From contig CM041196.1 of NCBI GenBank assembly GCA_023078555.1, forward strand, positions 9,752,985-9,816,984: a stretch of DNA of 64,000 nt, given 5' to 3'. Origin of the DNA: Ulva prolifera (lineage: Eukaryota > Chlorophyta > Ulvophyceae > Ulvales > Ulvaceae). The notes below the pieces were generated by a model. The model did not search any database. It was not told where the DNA came from and saw only the letters and a list, made by a program, of their open reading frames with translations. Shown here piece after piece: positions 30,838 through 42,487 of the stretch. A program made the position numbers and the translations under genes. The stretch's first letter is position 1, and each line of letters opens with the position of its first letter.

Positions 30838-33800
30838 CCTACGCACCGGCCAGCTCGCGCTCACACCCCGCTGCTGAACCCAAAAGCTGCGGGATCGGAC
30901 GTCGCTTTGAGACGGAACACTTCAGACCCAGGCGTAGCGTTGTCCCATCCAACTCGCGTTGTGCCCCTTCCAGTGAATGACGCACAGGCTCCAGGTCCAG
31001 ATGGAAACGCAACCAGCGGAGGCGTCGTTCATAAGGAAGCAAAGGCTCCGGAGGTCACGGGGGCTTGTGCGGACCAGAGTGCTGTAGGCCCATTCTCAAT
31101 CGCCATGGGGGATATGCCCAATCCTGCTGGTGCTGTTGACGCTGCGCTCTCAGCCAAAAGTATTCCCGACCTTACTCAAGGTGGCGACGACCGCTGCCGG
31201 AAGGGATCCGGCGCGTGGTACGCCGCCCGTCGGCTCGGGCCACTGGCTACTGGCAGCTCCATGACAGTCCTGCATTTGAGCCAACAGATAGCAGAACTTC
31301 GTGCACAAGGGGTTGCACAAGTCCACGTTGACACAGTATGTCGACTACTAGACGACGTTTTGGCATCCTTTGCCGGCGGGGACAATGCTCTGCAGGAGAT
31401 CAGCGTACCTCGATCCAGCCACTTAGTTGATGCGGTCATCCAGTCTGGACATGCCAGCGAGTTCGAGTTCGCCTGGTGCCCATACTGTGGGTTCCACTAC
31501 CCCCCACCTGCATTGCAGCAGGAGGTCCAAAAAGCCATATGCATGGAGATGCACGATCAGAAGTCTGTCCGCAATGCGGCGAAGCCAAATTCAAGGTGAG
31601 TACAGACTCTCAGAAGCTATCACAAGCAACATAATGCGAGCCGCTGGACTGCTACTTCAGACGGCAAAATCCTGATGATGCTGTAGCTTGTGACCTGCCT
31701 TGGCCAGCCGAAAGTGATAGTGTGGCTCGTGGGGCTTACTATGATGGCGATGAGCATAGCTGCATTGTCTTCAGGCGGGCCGCGGAGACACTCTTGTTCC
31801 AGTGCGGCGGGGCTTGGACTTTGGCATGCAGTTTGTGCTGGAGCAAATACACCAAGATGAGGATTTCAGAGCCGCTGCCATGGCCGCAGCGGCAGCGGAT
31901 GCTCAAGACCCTGAGAAGGCACAATTTGGGAGCACTGTGTACTGCAGGAGCGTGGACAATCTGACAAACAATACAGCCTGACACGCTGAAAACAGCACAA
32001 ATGCTACACATAAGTTCTGTGATGCTTAAGCTGGCTCCGAAGCGGTCGCATCCGTGGCGGAGCGCTGCAGCCAGCGTGGCCAGAGGTGCAGCGCTCTGCT
32101 GCCCGATGCGTCATGCTCGAAGTTCGATGCAAATCAATTCTAATGCACTAAATATGAAGTATATAATTTAGTTAAAATATGCGATGCCTCGGCTGGCTCC
32201 GAAGCGGCCGCGTCCGTGGCGGAGCGCCGCTGAAAGGCGCGTGGCCAGAGGTGCAGCGCAACTTCGGCGCCCGATACCGCTGCAGAGGCACGACGCGAAC
32301 GCGAAGCGACCTGCGCCGCGGGGTCTCCGGAAGCAGATGCACTGACGCGAAGCCGACGCCGAGGCCCCGGCGCGGAGGCGAGGCCGGAACGGAGCAGCCG
32401 CCGGACAACGGATACATAGATAGATAGATACAGTGATGCTGAATATAATACTTATGATACAGTGATGCTGAATATAATACTTATGATACAGTGATGCTGA
32501 ATATGATACTTATGATATGCCCGGCCTATATATATATATATATATATATAGGCCGGGCATATCATAAGTATCATATTCAGCATCACTGTATCATAAGTGT
32601 TATATTCAGCATCACTGTATCTATCTATCTATCTATGTATCCGTTGTCCGGCGGCTGCTCCGTTCCGGCCTCGCCTCCGCGTCGGGGCCTCGGCGTCGGC
32701 TTCGCGTCTGTGCATCTGCATCCAAAAACCCCGCGACGCAGGTCGCCTCGCGTTCGCGTCGTTCCTCTGCAGCGGTATCGGGCGCCGAAGTTGCGCTGCA
32801 CCTCTGGCCACGCGCCTTTCAGCGGCGCTCCGCCACGGACGCGACCGCTTCTGGTTCGGCCGAGGCATCGCATGTTCTAATATAATTATATACTTCGTAT
32901 CTAGTGCATCATAAACGATTCGCATCGAGCTTCGAGCATGACGCATCGAGCAGCAGAGCGCTGCACCTCTGGCCACGCTGGCTGCAGCGCTCCGCCACGG
33001 ATGCGGCCGCTTCGGAGCCAGCCGAGGCGTCACAGCACTTCTGTGTAGCATTTGCATTGTTTTCAGCGTGTCAGGCATCGCTTGCGTCGGCTTCAAGCAT
33101 CGCTCTTCTCAAGCGTCCAGGACCGACAGGCCCCCCTTCGGGCCCCCCTTCGGCCTACGTCTACTGGCTGTCGAGCTTTTCAGCGGCGCTCCGCCACGGA
33201 CGCGGCCGCTTCGAGCCCTGCTGAAACATCACTTATTCTGATCACAGCTTATGCATTACATTTTTTGCGACAGAAATCGCTTGCATTGAGCGTCGAGCAC
33301 CGTGCATCGAGCAGCAGGGCGCCGCAGCTGCGATGCACCTCTGGACACTCTGGCTGCAGCGCTCCGCCAGCATCGAGCTTCATGCTTCAGCTTCGAGCAT
33401 CAAAGCGTAAGAGCCCCCCGAAGGGGGGCTCGTCGCTTGTATATGTATGTATCGATTGTCCGGCGGCTGCTCCATTCCGGCCTCGCCTCCGTGTCGGGGC
33501 TTCGGCCTCGACTTCGCGTCGATGCATCTGCTTCCAGAAACCGCAACGCCGATCGCTTCGCGTTCGCGTCGTGCCTCTGCAGCGCTGTAGGGCGCCAAAG
33601 TTGCGCTGCACCTCTGGCCACGCGGCTTTCAGCGGCGCTCCGCCACGGATGCGACCGCTTCGGAGCCAACCGAGGCATCAAAGCACTTATGTGTAACATG
33701 TGCACTGTTTTCAGCGTGTCAGGCATCGCTTGCATCGGTGTCAAGCATCACTCTTTTCAAGCGTCGAAGACTGTCAGGCCCCCTTCGGGCCCCCCTTCGG

Positions 33801-34326
33801 GCTACGTCTACTGGCTGACGACCTTTTCAGCGGGGCTCCGCCACGGACGCGGCCGCTTCGGGCACTGCTGAAATATCACATATTCTGAACATAACTTATG
33901 CATTATATTTACTGCGACAGAAATCGATCGCATTGAGCGTCAAGCACCATGCATCGAGCAGCAGAGCGCCGCAGGTGCGGTGCACCTCTAGCCACGCTGG
34001 CTGCAGCGCTCCGGCAGCATCGAGCTTCATGCTTCTGCTTCGAGTATCAAAGCGTAAGAGGCCCCCGAAGGGGGGCTCGCCGCTTGTATATATATGCCCG
34101 GCCTCTGCTGAGCACAGAGAAGTTCAGCGACGAAGATGCACACCAGGCTGCGGGGGTTCATGCTACCTCAGAATTCCAGCAGAGCTACAACAAGACGAAC
34201 AATGATGTTGAGCAGATTATGGGAAGCCGCCGGATGGGAAGAATTCGTGACAACCTGTCGAATGACGGGGGCAAGAAGGAGACGCCACCAAGTCTGGCTA
34301 ATCGTATCTTTGAGATGGACAGTCAG
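30838..34326 (+). CDS. Host gene interrupted by a 2.1-kb repeat insertion
   Basis: Exon 1 (about 30838-31597) reads through a disordered part to a helical segment (MTVLHLSQQIAELRAQGVAQ, DTVCRLLDDVLASFAGGDNA) and a Cys pair in FAWCPYCGFHYPPPALQQE. It ends at a textbook donor (CAAG/GTGAGT). Exon 2 starts at about 31663 in matching phase (NPDDAVACDLPWPAESD). A later exon, 31803-31975, reads LDFGMQFVLEQIHQDEDFRA to CRSVDNLTNNT. The frame is then cut by the repeat block and resumes at 34117 as EKFSDEDAHQAAGVHA and DVEQIMGSRRMGRIRDNLSN, ending near a possible donor at 34327. The junction is in frame across the block. Function unknown. The CPYCGFH motif could bind zinc with residues outside the visible part. 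Confidence 0.5.
31976..33076. repeat. Large imperfect palindrome centred on an AT run
   Basis: The two arms of about 530 bp are inverted copies. They run from GCCTGACACGCTGAAAACAG at the left edge to its complement at the right edge. They meet at a (TA)n tract at about 32527-32550 flanked by GGCC. The left arm holds three copies and the right arm two copies of a roughly 29-bp unit (ACAGTGATGCTGAATAT...). A GATA/TATC microsatellite lies in each arm (about 32417 and 32620). Both arms keep the same GC-rich unit, so the palindrome arose by inverted duplication. Confidence 0.85.
33447..34090 (+). repeat. Second copy of the GC-rich repeat unit
   Basis: Starts GTATCGATTGTCCGGCGG and follows the unit beginning near 32636 in the same order: GTTTTCAGCGTGTCAGGCATC, a double CCCCCTTCGGG hairpin, CGTCTACTGGCTG, and an end with the CCCCCCGAAGGGGGG-type hairpin. 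It lacks about 180 bp present in the first unit. Divergence between the units is visible, so the duplication is not very recent. Confidence 0.75.
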
Positions 34327-34502
34327 GTCAGCCCTGCAACCTGCACATGTGCATGCGGAAGCGATGTGCATCATCTATCACATTCGTATTGTCACACGGC
34401 TACATGCGCTACACATGCCAGCCCAGCTACGACTGTCCACCACCACAGGAGTTACAGCAAGTTGGCTCACCAAGGGGTGAGCAACCAGGGTGAGCGACGG
34501 GC

Positions 34503-34600
34503 TGTAACAAACTAGGTTTTTGTTAGAGGTGCGAGTAGCTCTCGCTGCACAATTGAGTGCTTTGACTAGCTTTGACCTAGTTTCGACGGAATTCATGACA
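34503..34600 (-). repeat. TRIM 3' terminal direct repeat
   Basis: 98 bp, TGTAACAAACTAGG to TTCATGACA on the plus strand. It differs from 34713-34810 at two bases. Confidence 0.85.
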
Positions 34601-34712
34601 GAATTCCCCCGCCGGGAAGACTTCGTCCCGAAGGCGGTAGAATGGCGCAAGCAAGGCGCTGGAAGGGTTTGAACCCGGGTCTCCCGGAGAAAAGACTTTC
34701 ACCGATACTAAA

Positions 34713-34810
34713 TGTAACAAACTAGGTGTTTGTTAGAGGTGCGAGTAGCTCTCGCTGCACAGTTGAGTGCTTTGACTAGCTTTGACCTAGTTTCGACGGA
34801 ATTCATGACA
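34713..34810 (-). repeat. TRIM 5' terminal direct repeat
   Basis: 98 bp partner of 34503-34600. On the minus strand it is followed by the PBS-like TAGTATCGGTGA (34699-34710). Confidence 0.85.
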
Positions 34811-37800
34811 GGGGCTGAGGACATGTGAATTTGAAGTAACGAGCCCTAAATGGAGCGCGGATTGGCCTCGCAGGTAGTGTAGTTTCTTCTGAATTCATAG
34901 ATGTCGCTGTGGTGCAGAACGGGCATGTTTCGGCAACGTTATGGGTGCGTATGCATGTGAGGCATCACGACGAAACATCTGTAGTTTGTCCCACGGTGGC
35001 CACGGAGCTCCGCTCTGAGTAGCCCGAGTAATGTAAAAATTCCTCGCCGATGCTCAGATGCGACGAGCCGTTCCATGCGCGCGTGTTCTGGCTGATAGTT
35101 ATCTCTGGTGTTTGATAGTGCTCCTTACAGCGAGCCTTTGTTCCATGTTGTTCACAGCGCATTACGTCAACAGACGGCTTCGTGGACGAATAGATGAGTT
35201 TGTGTTGCAGTATTGACAGGCTTGGCTCCGATAGCATCCGGCAAGTCGCTGAATGTGCGTGCTAGTGGCTTCCTGTCTCAGCGCGGACATGCACGGTGGG
35301 ACGTTGGTCCTGCGTCCGTCGCGAGCTGCGACGGCAATTCGTAAGTACATCTCCATTGGGAGGATCTATGGCCAATCTTTCTTATGCTCGTAGTCGCACT
35401 TGTAGCAGGGTCTCTGTTGGGGTGAAAGTCATGGATTCGGAGACGGTAGCCGTTGTAAACTCCGGGCGCACCGTCAGCGGAGCGCAAAAGAAAATAGTGC
35501 GATTATCTGTGTACATGCTTGAGATTATGACTCCTCGCTACGGCAGCGCTGGTTGCTGGCTCATGTTGTATAGACTGCCTCCAGTCGCGACCGATGTCGG
35601 TTACCGCATAGCGAGTTGTGCCCGCGTTTTTGCAACTATTTATATTCGATGCTGCGTTTGTGCGATCCTGCTGTCTCACCTACGTATTTCGGCGTCACGC
35701 TGCGGTGAACGTGGGTATCCCACGTTGTGGTGTCTTGCCGTGTCACAGGGTACACGCCTCGTCGCTGTACTAAAAACAGTTCGTATGACGCTCTTCTGTC
35801 TATAGACAACGTTGCGGCCATGGATTTGCACTGCCAGGTCTGTTGTGCCGGTCGCTCACCCCGGCAATGCGCACCCCCACAGTGTTGCCACCGCCACACC
35901 TAGTGGCTCACCTTCTATGTGCACCACTGTGGGTGCGCGATCTGAACGCCAGTGCGCCATTGACTGGTGCGCAAAACATGACACTAGGCTGATCAATTGC
36001 CATTTCATGTGCAGTATTTAGCACATTTCAGTAAAATTACTTGTAGACATACATTCTCGTTACAGTGACCTGCACCTCACTCATCGGGCCAGCGTGCCCA
36101 ATCTCAGTATTGCTGAACGGGCCTCAGGCTCTACACTACACAACTTGCACACATGCAGCAACTGTAAAAGAATACTTAAGTGGTGCTTGGACAGGTAATA
36201 CGTCCCAGGAGCATGGCTGTTGGATGGCGCTCCCCTCTACTATAATTACTCTCTGGGTTCTGTGAGGATCCTGAACAGTCAATGGCAGGTTACTTGCATA
36301 CACGAGAGATGTCCACGATCTGTGTATCACTGTATCCATGCCGGAGAGCCCACGGCAAAAAAGGTCGCATCTATGCAACTCAGTCACGCTTCACCGGCGT
36401 CATGCTAGCCCTGTCAAGGCGGATGGGACAGCACCTGCCAGATACCTTCATGTACGCAGATTGGCTCCTCTACTGTTTGCGAGACTGTTCTGGCAGGAGC
36501 TATAGAGTTCCAGGCGGAGGTGCCTCGCTGGCGGGCCATACCGGGTGGTCAAATCTTTCGGTTTCCTGCAATCGTTTTGACATAAATGTGGGGAATGCAC
36601 GAGCCAACTGGTCACAATGCCACACACATACCAATGTGGCATAAATGTATGGATGACTGCAAGCTATGAATGTGAGCCCCACATTGACAGACACACCGTG
36701 GATGCACACCTTCCACGCTAGACTCACTGTGTCAAAGCTGCTTTCATGGTGAGTCACGCGATGCTGTCAATTGCTGATCTGCATTCATGCGCACTGCTTT
36801 GATTTTCCGCATGCCACACACTGAGGCCCGGGTCTCAACCCAATAGCAACACGGGATGGCAACACACCCAGTGTAAAACTTGATACTGTGTACACCAAGA
36901 TACCGGAGAATGCTTGCCCAAAACTGGTTTGTAGCTTTTGCAACCCAATTTTCTGTTTACGTTGTTTCACCTGATATTCCTGTGCACCTGCATAAACGTG
37001 TAGTGCTGAGTGGTGAACAGATGAAGCCTAGTGCAGTGGTTCAGCATACACCAGTGCCAACGCACCAGCAACATCAGTGCTAGAGTGGCACATCAGCTGA
37101 ATAAATGTGGGCATCAGTGGCTTTCATATTGTGACTGGGACTGTATGGCTGTGGACGAGAACTGTTCACCAGAATTGTTGCACAGCCGGTCACAATGCGG
37201 ACGTACCAGCTACAGATAAGTATCGCTCGTTATGCTTTGTCAGCATTGCGATCGCATATACACAGCCACCTATCAGAGCTACCCAGGGCGTCCCACAAGC
37301 ACGTCAACGCTATGGCAATCAGCCTGCCATGGCAATGCATTCGCAAACGTCCGAATCATGAGGGCAAGATAATTTGCCAGCCGATCACGCCCGTGCGAAA
37401 GCGAAGAAGCCATGATCTTCGCCAGACTCGCGGCCTGCTCTTGGAACAGGTCGATCAACAACGCGACTCGCGGGGAATGCATAACAGAAAACCTTACAGG
37501 TTCATACGAATGAAGTAAAAAGTTCCATACTTTCGATGTAAACTGTGAAAGCTTGTTGCAGAATATCTGCCCGCGTAGTGCCGTAGAGTTGCAGCTAACA
37601 CTGCAACGTGCACCAGCTGCTGAGTAAGACGAGCTGGCATATTCGAAGTCCTAGATTGATGAATCACATATTTCATGCTCGCACGAAGGGAGATCGGACC
37701 ATGCAACGGCTGGCTGCAGGTGACGACGCAACGAGCAATGTAATCCGAAGCTGCGTCTTATTTACTTGTATCACTGCCGACATCAACTGACAAACTTTTC

Positions 37801-39600
37801 ATTGACACTTGATCGGGGACATATATCCCGGATGTAGCTGGCAGCTAGTACCTGCCCGCATCTTTCACGCCACGATGTTGCAACAAGGGGCATCTGGTCT
37901 ACATTGCGCAAATAGTGATGTGCACAGCTAAATAAAATCCAGGCAGGTGGTCGCCATAATCGCTCACTGACGCTGCTGATGATGACAGAGGAGTGCACTG
38001 GTTTGGCACGAAAGTCAGTGTGATGGCGATGCGTGCGCAAATGCACTGCAGGATGCGCCAACAGCCTGCAGTGCTGCGTGTTCGACTCATGCCGCACCCA
38101 CCATTCACATAATAATGGTCGGAAAGCAGTGTGATCGAAACGCAGTTATTTCACCTGCCATATTTGACCGCGAATCACACATGGTGCGCCCGAGCAGCGA
38201 GGGTTGCAAGCCGTGATTTACCGCTCATGCCACACAACAGATTTGATTAGGAAGGCTAGGATTTTTCCGAGGCCGATTGTCTCGCGCATGCGCAAATCTG
38301 GCGACATCCAGGCACCATGCGCACCCCGCGCTGCGCACTCTTCCATGACACTCACCCCTTCCGGTGAGCCAAGCCTCGTTTCACTTCCTCAGCAATGCAG
38401 GTAGAAGTACATCTAGGACATATGTACCCCATCATATGCGCCGGAATACAGTTATGGCCAAGCATGCAGCTGCCCGTTGCTAAACAGTCATGCTGTCTAG
38501 CAGGCACACCCTCGGACTGCTCACCCCCCACTGAGTGCTCACCTCTGCGGCGCGCCATGGCCACGTCAGGGAATGTAGAACATCACACATACCAGTGATG
38601 TGGACCGCCCAAAGGTATACGCAAACACTAAAACACTTAGCCTGCATTGACTGGACGCTCAATGCTCTTTCAGAGCGTTTTTCGCCAAGTTACAGTCTCG
38701 CGCACCCACATTTGGCGCACCCCCATTGGTGGCTCACCCTGGTGAGGCAATGTGGCCGTAATCACTGTGACATGGTCGAGTAATGTGATCATGAAGGTGG
38801 CCACTGCCGGTCGACACTTGCAACAACAATTGGCTCACACCATGTAGGTGCTACAAGCGACATGACCCATTTGCACGGAGCCAAAGGTGCACTGGCGAAC
38901 AGGAGTAGCCAGGTACGCAATGAGACGATATGTATGACCTTCTTTCTATGGCATGTGGCATTCCTCTCAGCGCGGTGTCACAGTACATATGGACATGTAC
39001 ATGTGTGTGTCTGTGTGTGTCTGTGTGTGTCTGTGTGTGTATCTCTCTGTGTCTCTCTGTGTCTCTCTGTGTCTCTCTGTGTCTCAGTGTGTGAACGTGT
39101 CTCTGTGTGTCTGTGCTACAGTACTAGTGGATCATCCATGATGGGCCACCATGGACATGGCATGCATGCATGAGAACATGCAGCCTCAACAGAACTACGG
39201 CATTGATGAGAACACAACCGGATCCAACAGCATCGCACTGACGACAGAGCGTTCGCAACAGGTGTGTGCACACCGTGGCCAAGCGGGACTGTCAACGTCA
39301 CTCCACTGAAACATCATGATCGTTGCCCCTAGGCAGCAACAGCGCAGCAGTTTAAACTTGAGTCGACGGGTGCACGATGTAGGCACCACCGCCTCTAGGT
39401 GATGCACGTAATACATGGGCAGATGCTGTTGCGGGGCCTCCCCCGGTTGTGCATGCGCGCAAGCGCACGCAGCCAGCAACAAGGCGCGCACGTGCGAATC
39501 AGAGACCAGCATTGAAATTGCCGTTGCACCTGGTGCGATACTGCCGTTTGATGCACTTCCGCGGGTCGTCGCTACCCACATCTGTGGGTGTTGCTAGCAC
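34811..39600. other. Long stretch with no supported gene
   Basis: Frames of up to 169 codons occur but none shows a domain, splice context or codon pattern I trust. Short inverted motifs recur: TGCGCACCCCCACAGTG near 35868 with its near-complement near 35923, and related GTGAGCCACC/GGTGCGCC words near 38360 and 38705. They could be small MITE-like hairpins. Confidence 0.4.
39001..39116. repeat. Compound TG/TC microsatellite
   Basis: About 115 bp of GTGTGTGTCT and CTCTCTGTGT units. The cysteine/valine/serine-rich frames across it are artefacts of the repeat. Confidence 0.95.
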
Positions 39601-39639
39601 TAATATTTAGCGCAGGCGCAGGTGGTTTTCTCTGACACA

Positions 39640-40190
39640 GGTGGGAACCTCAAGTGAGATTGTAAACATGCAGAATTTGTTTGAAACAACAGCGGAGGAT
39701 GAGCTGCAGATGCTGAGCCGTCAAGATCTGAGTGTGGTAGATGATGCAAGTGTGGTGCGGGTTGTCCGTCGACAAAAGTTGTTGAAGGTGTGCCGCATCC
39801 TCACCATCCCGCCGTGGCTGCAGCGTGATATGCTGGGTACTCGCATGTAGTGTCTTTCAATTGTTTCGAGTTGAGTGGATCTGTGATCTTCACATGATTT
39901 GGATTGAAACACGGCTTGCTGTACCGACCTGACCAACTTTGGGGTGTAGAATATTCAATTGCGGACTTCCAGCAGCTCATGGCAGCTCTGAATAAGACGT
40001 TGAAAGAGGTCGTGGACAGTCAAGAAGATGCAGACGAATGCCAAGGCCTTGTGAAGCAGCATTGCGAACAGGCAGAGATTGGCTTGCATGTAGTGATTGA
40101 AGGTGTATACAAGGAGTCTTCTGACCCGGTGAAGCTAGCAACGTTGTTCAATGATGTGACCAACAACCTACTGTTGTGTCTCGAAGATGG
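39640..40190 (+). CDS. Candidate host gene, at least two exons, unknown function
   Basis: An acceptor-like CTGACACAG precedes an open stretch with MQNLFETTAEDELQMLSRQD and VVRVVRRQKLLK, ending at a possible donor GTGTGC near 39788. A second open stretch follows an acceptor-like GGTGTAG near 39948. It reads EYSIADFQQLMAALNKTLKE and then VKQHCEQAEIGLHVVIEGVY to NNLLLCLEDG, ending at GTAGCT near 40191. Both parts are helical, with heptad-like Leu spacing in the first. The intron phases do not agree for this pair of borders, so at least one border is wrong. I recognise no family. Confidence 0.35.
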
Positions 40191-40846
40191 TAGCTGAGAT
40201 GTTCAAGTGGGAACGTGAGTGAATGAACACATGCCTGCATGACTGGATACTATGTGGGAGGAGCATTTGTAACATAGTTAGCTGCCACTTTTGGGAAGTT
40301 GAATTGTATCCATTCAAGCAGAGTCACGCAAGATCATCGGTGAACAAGCCAATGCTGGCATTGTGATTGCCTTGAGCGTAGAGTTGTATGGTATAAATGT
40401 TGGGGGTCATGTCCAAGCACAACGCTCCGGCTACATCCCTGGGCGAATCGTGAAATCGGAATCATTGTCCAATCTCGACTCCCAGACCATTGCACAGACG
40501 CTGCATGGGCCCCCCAACCAGCCCTCACAGACTCACCTGCCAACCCTCTTCAAGTCGTTTCCAGATCACAAGGAGGTCACTAGGAGCTCCGCGGCCCTCA
40601 CACCGGCCCTGCAGGAGCTCCTCAGCCGCTCACCGAGGGAGAGGACGCATTGCGGAGTTTGTAGGGACTCACACATGACTCCCTAGAGCATCATATGCTA
40701 AGGATGTGTCATCCGTGCCCTTACAGAGTCCCCAATCCATCCCTATGCGGGCCCCACGGGGTCACCAGCCCCTCCCTATACGGTCATACACACGTTGCTA
40801 AAGAGTCGATAGGGACCATGTAGTGGCTTTTTAAGCCTCCCCCTAG

Positions 40847-40868
40847 GGAGTGTTCAATCCGGCTAGTG
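40847..40868 (-). repeat. Possible CACTA-type transposon terminus (copy 2)
   Basis: On the minus strand it begins CACTAGCCGG and matches the terminus at 2660-2681 at 19 of 22 bases. GTCGATAGGG lies just inward. Confidence 0.3.
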
Positions 40869-41228
40869 GGAAGCGCTGACCACCACCTCAGTCAAACAGT
40901 TTACAAGCTCCACTAGCTCATTGCGTGTTGAATAAACGCTTCTGGCCAGGGACATCAATTGCCGGAAAATTGAGACGCCCATGAAAGTGAATTTTGTTCG
41001 CCACGGGATATACAATGGCAGCACGGTCATGTCACGACCGCGGATCTTCTGCTCGCCGCTCTCCAGGAATCCATCAAAACATTGCTTGATGACTGCTGCT
41101 AGAGCAGGCGTTGGACGCTGCCTCCTACCAATGGCGTCGGACAGCCTAGCGACTGGAGACTGCTCCGCGGGCACGTTCGCTTCCATGACGGGAATATGCA
41201 TATAGGGGGACAGCGAGGGTAAAACCAA
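40863..41228 (-). CDS. Hypothetical ORF
   Basis: A 121-codon frame with protein-like segments (SPVARLSDAIGRRQRPTPAL, VIKQCFDGFLESGEQKIRGR, FRQLMSLARSVYSTRNELVE). It ends right at the CACTA-like terminus, so it might belong to that element, although it lies on the outer side of it. No motif is recognised. It may be an exon or a relic. Confidence 0.25.
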   Translation of the reverse strand: MVLPSLSPYMHIPVMEANVPAEQSPVARLSDAIGRRQRPTPALAAVIKQCFDGFLESGEQKIRGRDMTVLPLYIPWRTKFTFMGVSIFRQLMSLARSVYSTRNELVELVNCLTEVVVSASH

Positions 41229-41573
41229 TCACCGATGCCAGTGAAACGGATCGAATGGTGTACCTCGGTTACAAGGTAGCTCTGTCCGTAGATTGTAACA
41301 GACGTAGTCCTTATAAACAGTACGTTATTCAATACATGTTGACATGACAGCACCATAGCCAGGTGTGCCCTCTGGCCACTGTCCTAATATGTCGGGATTG
41401 CTACGGCATTCCATAACAGTGCTCGAGTTTGGGGTCGTGGGGGGCATGGGGATCACGAGGAAACGTGGATGAACTTGACAAGTGGTGGGCTTTGGACAGA
41501 AATGGACATCACATAGAGTGTTGTCACATAGCAAACGTATAGAAGCATCATGCTATCCGCCTAATGGCCTAAT

Positions 41574-41614
<41 letters not shown>

Positions 41615-42487
41615 TTGGCACGGGCGCACTCTTTACTAAAAAACAGATATCTCAATAATAAGTCTGGAGTTCGACGTGCATTTGAACGTGCACGCGAACA
41701 CAACTTAGATCACATCAAATGACACAGTATATCAACAGTTAGATATATCACTAGTCTTAGGACATGCATACATAGTCAGTGACAAGCTGCTATGACACAT
41801 ACATAGTCACACGTCATCAGTCATACTCAGCATGCACACAGTCAACTGTGCACGGGCCATTCGGAGGCACTAAATCACCTGAGCGCCGAACCCGTTACTC
41901 GGTGGCCACGCCAGAGCACTACACGAAATTGTCATGAAGTCACATTTGGGGCTAGACTCCGACATGCACATTATACTCCGACACGCGCTGTTATCGCACC
42001 GGACGTTACATGCATATGTAAATGAGCACAATAATACTCGTCACACCATAATGATGGGGCCAAGTCCACTGTCCAACGCTTGTCAGCCATTCATGTTAGA
42101 TATCCCGCGATTATTAGGGATTCCATTCAGTGTGCTCCACTTTTATGTAGCACTTCAGCGTGGCCAGCCTTACCAGGGTGTCCTGGGTGCAGTCCAAACA
42201 GTATTTATACCGTGCACTTGCTGAGATTCGTTCTTCTGTTTTCAGAGATCGAATTGGGGATTCTATTTCCACTCGTAACACATCTTGTCTGACACCCATT
42301 TTGTTAAACCTGTCGTATTCTATAATTGATTACAGTCTCCGCACTGCAACGTAAGGCCCATTCTTCCACGCAAAGTCTGATCTAGGTGCTCGTCAGCACC
42401 TCGGAGGCTTCCACCTCGCTTGACACTCTACGTCATGGCTGTCGAGTATATGCACTCCGTATACGCATTCCGTGGTTTCCCCTCGGT
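41229..42487. other. No supported gene; contains a poly-G run
   Basis: Only short frames. The notable feature is the 38-base G run at 41574-41611. Confidence 0.4.
41574..41611. repeat. Poly-G run, 38 bases
   Basis: An uninterrupted run of 38 G, the same length as the run at 44614-44651. It could form G-quadruplexes, or could be a sequencing or assembly artefact. Confidence 0.9.

Larger units (their letters stand above)
31976..34113. repeat. 2.1-kb block of inverted and tandem GC-rich repeats inserted in an exon
   Basis: The block begins GCCTGACACGCTG immediately after a host codon and ends ...CCTCTGCTGAGC before the host frame resumes. It is made of a large palindrome (31976-33076) followed by a second, shorter copy of the right-hand unit (about 33447-34090). 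Recurrent words are TGTCCGGCGGCTGCTCC, CTCCGCCACGGA and GCGGCCGCTTCG. Small GC hairpins of the form CCCCCCGAAGGGGGG recur at 33411-33431 and about 34049. ACA occurs on both sides (31973-31975, 34114-34116) and may be a 3-bp target duplication. Open frames inside are chance frames. Confidence 0.7.
34503..34810 (-). mobile_element. TRIM: terminal-repeat retrotransposon in miniature, 308 bp
   Basis: Two 98-bp direct repeats (34503-34600 and 34713-34810) start TG and end CA and differ at two positions. They flank a 112-bp interior. Read on the minus strand, two bases after the 5' repeat comes TAGTATCGGTGA, matching the copia PBS at 11 of 12 positions. A purine-rich GGCGGGGGAATTC abuts the 3' repeat as a PPT. 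Flanking 5-mers CGGGC and GGGGC match at four of five. There is no coding capacity. Size and layout are those of TRIM elements known from plants, which need proteins from other LTR elements. A tRNA B-box-like GGGTTTGAACCC lies inside. Confidence 0.85.

Noticed and set aside
32172-33871. Frames of 80-214 codons on both strands across the repeat block
   Set aside because: They are GC-rich repeat translations (Arg/Ala/Ser-rich) mirrored on both arms of the palindrome, so openness follows from composition and symmetry.
34605-34712. A tRNA gene, suggested by the GGGTTTGAACCC B-box-like motif
   Set aside because: No cloverleaf can be drawn: the T-stem pairs only partly and A-box spacing is too short. 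The segment is the interior of the TRIM, whose PBS explains part of the tRNA resemblance.
39001-39141. Cys/Val/Ser-rich small protein
   Set aside because: The frame is a translation of the TG/TC microsatellite.
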